Shown here: positions 1-5,936 of the stretch, piece after piece
Layout: each line of letters opens with the position of its first letter
How positions within the stretch are numbered: the first letter of the stretch is position 1
Notes under the pieces: model-generated
What the model saw: the letters and a program-made list of their open reading frames with translations, nothing else
The model's database searches: none
What the model was told of the DNA's origin: nothing
Source of the DNA: Chloroflexota bacterium
GTDB taxonomy: Bacteria; Chloroflexota; UBA11872; UBA12225
DNA length: 44,799 bases
Direction: 5' to 3'
NCBI GenBank assembly: GCA_030447525.1
Contig: JAUJOR010000004.1
Span: forward strand, 148,600-193,398
Position numbers and translations under genes: made by a program

Positions 1-14
1 GGAGCCCAAGATAG

Positions 15-58
15 CTCTGCGCCGGCGGCGCTCCAGATCGAGCGCCGCCGGCGCGGAG
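15..58 (-). terminator. Strong hairpin downstream of the endonuclease III gene
   Basis: A perfect 15-bp inverted repeat (19-33 with 40-54, 6-nt loop) extends to 19 bp with one G-U pair. On the minus strand it lies 28 bases after the endonuclease III stop codon. There is only a poor T tract after it, so it may act as a terminator or as a 3'-end RNA stabiliser. Confidence 0.6.
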
Positions 59-85
59 GGAGGGCATTCCGCCGCACGCCGGGCG

Positions 86-763
86 TTAGCGGTGGGCTGT
101 GACGCCCACCTGCTGGCACATCTCCAGCACAGGGCAAGAGGAGCAACGGGGGAGCGCCCCGGTGCAGATGTGCTTGCCGAAGGGCACAAGTAGGCGGTTG
201 ATCTCCACCCAGTAGCCCTGTGGCAGCGTCCCTTCCAGGGCCACCATAGTCAGCTCCGGCGTTCGGGCTCGGACGTAGCCCCAGCGGTTCGTCACCCGGT
301 GCACATGGATGTCCACCCCGATGCGGGGCTGCCGGCAGGCGATCCCCAGCACCAGGTTGGCGCACTTGGGGCCGACGCCGGGGAAGGAGGTCAGGAGATC
401 GAAGTCGCAGGGCAGCGCGCCCCCCAGGTCCTCTACCGCCCGGACGGCAATGCCGTGGATCTGGCGCGCCTTGCCGTAGTGGAAGGAGCTCTCCTGGATC
501 AGGGTGTCGATCTCCTCCGGGGAGAGGGCCAACATCTCCGTCGGGGTGCGGGCGCGGGCGAACAGGCCACGGGCTACCGGGAGGCTGACCTCGTCCCGCG
601 TGCGAATGGAGATGATGCAGGCGACGAGCACCTCAAACGGGGAGTTGAAGCCGTCTTCCGCCAGCTCAAAGAGCATCGCCGGGGCAAAGGGACGCACCGC
701 CTCGCGGATGCGGGACATGGCCAGGTCAACGTCGAAGGCTCGCTTCACCGTCACCTCCTCCAT
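86..763 (-). CDS. nth: Endonuclease III-like DNA glycosylase/AP lyase
   Basis: A base-excision repair enzyme that removes oxidised pyrimidines and nicks at abasic sites. The 225-residue protein has the helix-hairpin-helix motif FPGVGPKCAN (127-136) with the catalytic lysine K133, the catalytic aspartate D151 in GVDIHVHRV, and a C-terminal iron-sulfur loop C200-x6-C207-x2-C210-x5-C216 with the exact Nth spacing. The usual helix motif near residue 52 reads SIRTRDE rather than the E. coli LLSAQATD type, so it belongs to a divergent Nth subgroup and its base preference may differ. The start at 763 matches family length; an in-frame extension to 901 is low complexity and unlikely. The ribosome binding site is weak. 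The gene stands alone, ending at a strong hairpin. Confidence 0.93.
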   Translation of the reverse strand: MEEVTVKRAFDVDLAMSRIREAVRPFAPAMLFELAEDGFNSPFEVLVACIISIRTRDEVSLPVARGLFARARTPTEMLALSPEEIDTLIQESSFHYGKARQIHGIAVRAVEDLGGALPCDFDLLTSFPGVGPKCANLVLGIACRQPRIGVDIHVHRVTNRWGYVRARTPELTMVALEGTLPQGYWVEINRLLVPFGKHICTGALPRCSSCPVLEMCQQVGVTAHR

Positions 764-866
764 CGCTATGCCCCCGCCGGGACGGGGTGGGCCTGCCCTT
801 CGTGTGCCACGGCGGGACCGCGGGGCGCCATGACGGGGCGCCGCGGACCGGCGCCGGGAGGGTGGC

Positions 867-2261
867 TCAGCGCCCGGCCAGGCGGCGCACGACGGCCTCA
901 CTGATCTCTCCTATCTCCTGCAGGCGCTCGGGCGAGAGGTTCGAGGGGATGTCCCTCGCCGTGTGGTAGTGCGGGTCGTCCAAGACGTGGAAGAAGAGGC
1001 TGAGAATGCCGGCGGCGATGAACGACGCTTGGTCTGAGCTGCGGGTGACATCCCCGGGTAGGCGACCCAGGTGCAACCCTCTCCCGCCGGCCACCTCTTC
1101 GGCGAGGCGCATCAGGGCATCGTCGCCGCCGACGCGCAGCTCATCGCCGACGCCTACCATGTCGAAGTTGAGCATCGCCCGCAGGCCGGCGCGGGCCGGC
1201 GGCGGGAGGGTGGCCACGTAGTGGGCGCTGCCCAGGAGACCCAGCTCTTCGGCCCCGAAAGCGATGAAGATGAGGTTCGCGTCGGGGGGTTGCGAGGCCA
1301 GGACGCGGGCCAGCTCCAGGAGGAGCGCAGTGCCGGAGGCATTGTCGTTGGCCCCCGGACTGATGGGGACGGAGTCGAGGTGAGCCCCAAGGACGATGGT
1401 CGGCAGCGCCGCCCCGCCGGCGGCGATAGGGCGCGTGGCGATGACGTTCTCGGCCGGGCGGTCGGCGACCGATGCGTCCACGGCGAGGTGGGCCTGGAGC
1501 GGGGCGCCTCGTTCCAGGCGCTGGCGCAACTCCCGGCCGGCGGCGCCGCTGATGGCCAGTACAGGGATCTCGCTGGGGACCTGCAATGATCCGCTGAACT
1601 CCGGGGGGGCGCTGTTATAGATGATCGCCCCTACTGCCCCGGCACGAGCCGCCGCCGCCACTTTGTCACGGAAGGGGACTTGTCCGCCTCGCTCCATCAA
1701 GGCCACGGCCCCATCCAAGCGCCCGGGCATGTCTTCCGGCCGCCCGAAGCCGGCGAACGCCAGGGGACCGGCAACGGTACCCGAGGCGGAATGCAGCATC
1801 GCCCCCGCTTCGAGGGGCTCCTCGCCTGCGGGGGCCACGACAGTCAAGGCGCTGAGGCGATCCTCGAACTGGGGAAAGCTAAAGCCCTGGCGCTCCACCG
1901 CGTAGCCCCAGCGGGCGAACTGGTCGGCGATGTAGGTCGCCGCCGTCATCGATCCCTCTGATCCGGCTGCCCGGGGTCCGATCTCGCCGGCGAGGTGCCG
2001 GACGTGCTCCAATACGGCGGCTGCCTCGAACGTGGCCTCCCCGGCAACGTCGCTGACCGGGGCTTGCGGGGCGGCCGGCGCGGCGGCCGGGGCCCCCACA
2101 ACAGCGGCCGTGGCGTCCGTTGCCGCGGGGGCAGCACCTTGGTGCGGTGGCGCCGAGGCCCCCGCCGGGACGCCGCAGGCCCCGCCGGCCAGGAGCAAGC
2201 ACAGCGCCAGGGAGGGCAATAACGCCTGCCCGGGACGGTGAGGGGCGACCGGACGAGGCAT
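867..2261 (-). CDS. Secreted M28-family zinc aminopeptidase with PA domain
   Basis: A predicted exported metallopeptidase of 464 residues. The N terminus has a hydrophobic signal segment (about 12-28) ending GGAC, a weak lipobox, followed by an Ala/Pro-rich linker to about residue 75. A protease-associated (PA) domain spans roughly 155-260. The catalytic domain has the two-zinc ligand set: H294 in GAHLDS, D306 in GANDNASG, E338/E339 in FGAEELGLLG, D367 in LNFDMVG and H433 in DDPHYHTARD. The family removes N-terminal amino acids from peptides. The reading frame is open further upstream to 2540, but that stretch is repeat-rich intergenic DNA; the start at 2261 gives a proper signal peptide. No Shine-Dalgarno is seen; a TACACT box 8 bases upstream suggests a leaderless or very short leader message. 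Confidence 0.9.
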   Translation of the reverse strand: MPRPVAPHRPGQALLPSLALCLLLAGGACGVPAGASAPPHQGAAPAATDATAAVVGAPAAAPAAPQAPVSDVAGEATFEAAAVLEHVRHLAGEIGPRAAGSEGSMTAATYIADQFARWGYAVERQGFSFPQFEDRLSALTVVAPAGEEPLEAGAMLHSASGTVAGPLAFAGFGRPEDMPGRLDGAVALMERGGQVPFRDKVAAAARAGAVGAIIYNSAPPEFSGSLQVPSEIPVLAISGAAGRELRQRLERGAPLQAHLAVDASVADRPAENVIATRPIAAGGAALPTIVLGAHLDSVPISPGANDNASGTALLLELARVLASQPPDANLIFIAFGAEELGLLGSAHYVATLPPPARAGLRAMLNFDMVGVGDELRVGGDDALMRLAEEVAGGRGLHLGRLPGDVTRSSDQASFIAAGILSLFFHVLDDPHYHTARDIPSNLSPERLQEIGEISEAVVRRLAGR

Positions 2262-2712
2262 CTGTTGTGAGTGTACGGCCGGCGGCCGGGGACGGTTTAC
2301 TGCCTGCCCGGGGGGCCCCAGGGCCTGTTCATCAGGGGTGGGCGGTGGGTCCGGGTCATCCCCAGCGCAGCGAGGGATCAGCGAGTCGTCCCACCGTCCG
2401 TGGACCGGCGGCCCGGGTGCCTCGCCGGGCTCGGCATGACCGCGCCGCGGGCGGTGCCCCAGGAGCGGCGCTGATGAAGCGAGCCTGTCAGGGCCCCAGG
2501 GTCGCTTCATCAGCGCCTGCCCCTGGTGGTTGTCCGGCACCCTCAGTCACCCGATTTTCCTGCCGAGCAGCCGGATGCTTCGCTGCGCTCGGCAGGACTC
2601 CCGGGGGACACCTGATCAAGAGGCCCTGCTGGTGCCCTGCGCACCAGCGGCGTGACGCGGCCGGCCTACAAGCTGGACTACATTCTCTCCTGAAGCGACG
2701 GTGGGCCGTCCT
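2262..2712. repeat. Gene-free block rich in inverted repeats
   Basis: No convincing gene lies here. Three dyads are visible: an imperfect 21-bp pair at 2355-2375 and 2420-2440 (17 of 21 paired, AGCGCAGCGAGG-type arm); a perfect 16-bp pair at 2467-2482 and 2502-2517 with a 19-base loop; and a perfect 11-bp pair at 2558-2568 and 2587-2597. Short related words such as CTGATGAA...GCCCTG recur on both strands. The arms resemble REP-like palindromes common in intergenic DNA of high-GC bacteria. The open frame reading through it is probably accidental. Confidence 0.6.
2270..2275 (-). promoter_or_regulatory. Candidate -10 box of the M28 peptidase gene
   Basis: TACACT on the minus strand, with 8 bases between it and the ATG at 2261. 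The spacing would start transcription at or next to the ATG. No clear -35 is visible, so support is modest. Confidence 0.35.
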
Positions 2713-2913
2713 CTAGGCCACCCCGGGATCGCCGTCAGGGACGGAGAGGAGCAGAACGGCCAGGGCGAGAAATGCCAGCACCGCCCCGATGAGCACCGCC
2801 GTGCCGCCGCGGCCCCAGATAAGCACCCCCAGGGATGACAAGAGCAAGACCGCGGCCACTAGCCAGGCCCAGCGAGGGATGGGAGGAAACGGCGCCGTCG
2901 ACCCGGCGCTCAC
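2713..2913 (-). CDS. Small membrane protein with two predicted helices
   Basis: A 66-residue product with a short polar N terminus rich in Pro and Ser and two hydrophobic segments, about 16-33 and 36-58, separated by a Gly/Arg turn (WGRGG). This is the pattern of a two-helix inner-membrane hairpin. I do not recognise a family. It lies alone between the peptidase leader region and a 37-residue protein on the other strand. Coding status rests on hydropathy and size only. Confidence 0.45.
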   Translation of the reverse strand: MSAGSTAPFPPIPRWAWLVAAVLLLSSLGVLIWGRGGTAVLIGAVLAFLALAVLLLSVPDGDPGVA

Positions 2914-3057
2914 CCCCCGCCCTCCGGGTCAAGGCGCAGGGGCTGCAGGGAGTACGTGTCCCAACTCCTTCGCAACCGGGCCATCACGGCGCGGCCACTT
3001 GACGGGGCGTAGAGTGTTCCAGCCGCGACGGCGCGGCTGGGGCAAAGGGGCACCACG

Positions 3058-3171
3058 ATGCATGTAGCCACTGTGGAGGACGTCATCTACCTGGCGCTGA
3101 CCGTCATCCTGGCCGTTGTCCTGACGGTCACGCTCCTGATGTGGGGGCGCACCCGGTCACCCAACCGCTAG
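3058..3171 (+). CDS. 37-residue single-helix membrane protein
   Basis: A short open frame starts ATG CAT GTA and ends CGC TAG. The product has an acidic N terminus (VEDV), one continuous hydrophobic helix (about residues 10-28, LALTVILAVVLTVTLLMW) and a basic tail (GRTRSPNR). That is the inside-positive pattern of a one-pass membrane peptide. A purine-rich ribosome binding site, AAAGGGG, lies 7 bases before the ATG. I do not recognise a family; similar tiny proteins include respiratory-complex accessory subunits, but nothing nearby supports that role. Confidence 0.45.
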   Translation: MHVATVEDVIYLALTVILAVVLTVTLLMWGRTRSPNR

Positions 3172-3301
3172 TACAGTTCGGCGGCGACCCTGCGGCAGAT
3201 CCCACCCTGGGAGACCTACCGAGAGACTTCAGCCCAGGTGGACGGGGACGAAAATAGCTCATCTTCATGCCCTGTGGCGGTGTGCCACCATGAGCGTCTA
3301 G

Positions 3302-3985
3302 TCATCCTTCAAACAGGCCCAGCTGCTTAGGGGTCGGCGGGGCCACCGGCCGGGCCGTCTCGGCCGCCGGGGCCGGTGCGGCGGTCGCGGCGGCGAGCTT
3401 GCGTGACTCGACCAGGACCTCCGGCAGGCGCCGGAAGTCCTCCTCAACCGTCCGGCGCAGCGAGGCCTGATGGAGGGCCGCCGCCGGGTGATAGAGGGGC
3501 AGCACCAGACGGTTACCGTGCCTTCGCGCCGTACCGTGGATGCGGCTGATCCGCTCCCCCGGGAAGAACTTGCTCATCGAGAAACGACCCAGGGTGACGA
3601 TCACCCGGGGATCGATCAGCTCGATCTGCCGGTCGAGGTAGGGGAGGCAGGCGGCGATCTCGTCCGGTTGCGGGTCACGGTTTTCCGGTGGCCGGTGCTT
3701 GATGACGTTGGCGATAAACACCTCGTCCCGTCGCAGCCCCACCGACCGCAGCAGCTCGCCAAGGAACTGCCCGGCGGCGCCGACGAACGGCCGCCCCTGC
3801 TGATTCTCGTGCCAGCCGGGGGCCTCGCCGATGAGCATCACCTCGGCATTGGCAGCACCTTCCCCCGGCACCCCCTTGATGGCGAACTTGTGCAAGGGGC
3901 ACCTCTGGCACTGGCGCACCTCGGCGGCGATGGACTGCAGGGCCTCTTGCTTGTCCTCGATAGAGAGCGTCCCGATTTGACTCAT
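3302..3985 (-). CDS. Family 4 uracil-DNA glycosylase with clamp-binding tail
   Basis: Removes uracil from DNA. The 227-residue protein has motif GEAPGW (53-58) followed by GRPFVGAAGQFL, and the second catalytic motif YHPAAAL (165-171). Iron-sulfur ligands are C26-x2-C29 and C113, but the usual third cysteine (KCRPP) is H97 in KHRPPENR. After a Pro/Ala-rich linker (198-219) the protein ends QLGLFEG, matching the bacterial sliding-clamp motif QL[S/D]LF. The start at 3985 has AAGGTGAGG directly upstream and avoids overlap with dapA, whose stop is 7 bases before; an in-frame start at 4030 would overlap it. It is the last gene of the dapB-dapA run and is probably cotranscribed. Confidence 0.92.
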   Translation of the reverse strand: MSQIGTLSIEDKQEALQSIAAEVRQCQRCPLHKFAIKGVPGEGAANAEVMLIGEAPGWHENQQGRPFVGAAGQFLGELLRSVGLRRDEVFIANVIKHRPPENRDPQPDEIAACLPYLDRQIELIDPRVIVTLGRFSMSKFFPGERISRIHGTARRHGNRLVLPLYHPAAALHQASLRRTVEEDFRRLPEVLVESRKLAAATAAPAPAAETARPVAPPTPKQLGLFEG

Positions 3986-3992
3986 CCTCACC

Positions 3993-4922
3993 TTACGCCC
4001 CGACCACGACGGGGAGTGGGTCGAGCTCATACGTCGCCAACAAGGCGCTGAGCCGGTCCCTCGCCGGCGCGGGCAACTCTATCAACGGGAGACGCAGCCC
4101 CCCCGTCTCGAACCCCGAGAGATTGAGGGCGGACTTGATGGCCGAGGGCGAGGCCACCGGCGACACCGGCGGGAACAGGGACTTGAACAAGGGCATCAAC
4201 CGCCGGTGCAACCCGGCGGCTTCCTTTACCTGACCCTGCACATGGAGGTCGATCATGCGCTTGATCTGGCGCCCTACCACGTGGCTGGCCACGGAGACGA
4301 CGCCGTACGCCCCCAGGGCCAGCATGGGGAAGGTGTCCCCGTCGTTGCCGCTCCAGACGCGGAAGTCCTCCGGCACACCGGATAGGATCTCCGCCACCTG
4401 CTCCATATTGTTGACGGCTTCTTTGAGGCCCACGATGTTGGGGACATCCTGGGCCAGGCGCACCGTTGTAGCCCCCTCCATGTTGCGCACCGTGCGGCTG
4501 GGGACGTTGTAAAGGATGCACGGCAGCTCGGTGTGCTCGGCGATGGCCCGGAAGTGCCGGTACAGGCCCTCCTGCGGGGGGTTGTTGTAGTACGGCACCA
4601 CCATCAGCACTCCGTCGATGGCGTCCCCGGCCTCCCGGGTCAGCTCAATGCTTTCCTGGGTGCTGTAGTTGCACGTCCCGCCAATCACCTTCCCCCGGCC
4701 GGCCACAGCCTCCTTGACCGTGCGGAAGAGCCTGAGCTTCTCCTCCGTGGTGAGCGTCGGCGATTCCCCAGTGGTTCCGGAGACGACGATCGAGTCGCTG
4801 CCGTTGTCCAGGAGCACCTGCGCCAGGCGCCTGGCCTGGGCGTAGTCCACGTCCCCATTCCCGTTAAAGGGAGTGACCATAGCGGTGATCAAGCGTCCGA
4901 AGTCCGTCTGCCGCGCACCCAT
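3993..4922 (-). CDS. dapA: 4-hydroxy-tetrahydrodipicolinate synthase
   Basis: Condenses pyruvate with aspartate semialdehyde, the first committed step of diaminopimelate and lysine synthesis. The 309-residue TIM barrel has the Schiff-base lysine K167 in VGLKEA, the T50-T51 pair in SGTTGES, PYYN at 110-113 and the catalytic tyrosine Y138 in YNVPSRT. Length and motifs are typical. The start at 4922 has AAGGAG 7 bases upstream. It follows dapB by 89 bases and is followed within 7 bases by the uracil-DNA glycosylase gene, so translation of the two may be linked. Confidence 0.96.
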   Translation of the reverse strand: MGARQTDFGRLITAMVTPFNGNGDVDYAQARRLAQVLLDNGSDSIVVSGTTGESPTLTTEEKLRLFRTVKEAVAGRGKVIGGTCNYSTQESIELTREAGDAIDGVLMVVPYYNNPPQEGLYRHFRAIAEHTELPCILYNVPSRTVRNMEGATTVRLAQDVPNIVGLKEAVNNMEQVAEILSGVPEDFRVWSGNDGDTFPMLALGAYGVVSVASHVVGRQIKRMIDLHVQGQVKEAAGLHRRLMPLFKSLFPPVSPVASPSAIKSALNLSGFETGGLRLPLIELPAPARDRLSALLATYELDPLPVVVGA

Positions 4923-4947
4923 CTCTTGTCTCCTTACCGCGTCTCGA

Positions 4948-4998
4948 GCCTCAGATCTCAGGCCTCATGTCGCTCTCCCTCTGACTTGGAGCCTGAGA
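4948..4998 (-). promoter_or_regulatory. Inverted repeats in the dapB-dapA gap
   Basis: A near-palindrome GCCTcAGATCTcAGGC (4948-4963) overlaps the left arm of an 8-bp inverted repeat, TCTCAGGC at 4956-4963 with GCCTGAGA at 4991-4998. They could form alternative hairpins after dapB. No terminator T tract is present; function unknown. Confidence 0.3.
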
Positions 4999-5011
4999 CT
5001 TCGGCGCCCGG

Positions 5012-5806
5012 CTATTCCAGGCCTAACAGGGCTGCCAGCCCGTAGGTCAGCTCTTGGGACTTCAGGACGTGCCGGACGGCCAGGAGAGCCCCCGGAACGT
5101 AGGACTCGTTTGACGTCGTATCGTGGCGCAGCGTTAGGGTCTGTCCCAGGCCACCAAAGATCACCTCCTGGTGCGCCACCAGGCCGGGGAGGCGGACGCT
5201 GTGGATCCCGATCCCCTCCAGCTCGCCACCACGGACACCGGGCAGGGTGAACCTGGTGGTGGGGGCACGGCTGAACGGGACGTCCCGCGCCGCCGCCAGG
5301 AGCTGAGCGGTATGCAGCGCCGTCCCGGACGGGGCGTCAGCCTTTCCCTGCCGGTGCATCTCGATGATCTCCACGTGGTCGAAGAAGCGCCCGGCGATCG
5401 ACGCCAGGTGGAGCAACACGACCGCACCGAGGGACAGGTTCGGGGCTACCACGGCCGCGAGACGGCGCTGGCGACAGACCGCTCGCAGCTCCTCGACGAA
5501 TGTAGAAGAGAGGCCGCTGGTGGCCACCACGGGGGAGATGCCCCGGTCGAGGGCGGCTCGAACGTGCCCTTCGGCCGCCTCCGGCAGGGAGGCCTCCAAC
5601 AACACTCGAGGCGCGGTCGCGTCCAGCAGCCCCGGGACGTCGGCGCTGACCGGCACGTCTCGTCCGGCTAGGGTGAGGTGGGCCCCGGCCGGCGCACGTC
5701 GTGCCACGCCGACGACCTCAACGTCGTCGGCCTGCGCCAGGCCACGTGCCAGCTCCGCTCCGAGCCGGCCGTACCCGGCGACGACCACCCGCGTGCGCTC
5801 AGCCAT
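5012..5806 (-). CDS. dapB: 4-hydroxy-tetrahydrodipicolinate reductase
   Basis: Reduces the DapA product with NAD(P)H in lysine/diaminopimelate synthesis. The 264-residue protein has an N-terminal Rossmann motif VVVAGYGRLG and the substrate-binding signature IIEMHRQGKADAPSGTA, which keeps the catalytic His and Lys; the second His of the usual HH pair is Arg. A C-terminal GALLAVRHVL segment matches the family end. Product length is normal. The ribosome binding site is weak (CAGG). Upstream, 130 bases away, lies pnp with its own terminator-like hairpin, so dapB may have its own promoter that I could not place. Confidence 0.93.
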   Translation of the reverse strand: MAERTRVVVAGYGRLGAELARGLAQADDVEVVGVARRAPAGAHLTLAGRDVPVSADVPGLLDATAPRVLLEASLPEAAEGHVRAALDRGISPVVATSGLSSTFVEELRAVCRQRRLAAVVAPNLSLGAVVLLHLASIAGRFFDHVEIIEMHRQGKADAPSGTALHTAQLLAAARDVPFSRAPTTRFTLPGVRGGELEGIGIHSVRLPGLVAHQEVIFGGLGQTLTLRHDTTSNESYVPGALLAVRHVLKSQELTYGLAALLGLE

Positions 5807-5857
5807 TGGCCTGACGAGATGGTAGCAGGATGGTTGTGGTCTTGAGAGTCAGAAGCG

Positions 5858-5879
5858 GGCGGCAGCGCACGCTGCCGCC
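5858..5879 (-). terminator. Terminator-like hairpin after pnp
   Basis: A perfect 9-bp stem, GGCGGCAGC with GCTGCCGCC, closes a 4-base loop, 57 bases after the pnp stop. On the minus strand it is followed by CGCTTCTGAC, a weak T-containing tail. Confidence 0.5.
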
Positions 5880-5936
5880 GCGAGCCTCCCTGAGCGCCGT
5901 CCCCTGGGAGAAGGGCGTCTCTCGTGGGCGAGCCCG

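Noticed and set aside
299..904. Long plus-strand frames opposite nth and many other genes
   Set aside because: High GC creates open antisense frames; none shows a family motif, signal or ribosome binding site.
2262..2540. N-terminal extension of the M28 peptidase frame
   Set aside because: It reads through intergenic dyads, is low complexity, and would bury the signal peptide.
3302..3985. UdgX-type suicide glycosylase
   Set aside because: The KH dipeptide matches, but the UdgX loop with its crosslinking His is absent; RPPENR is family 4.
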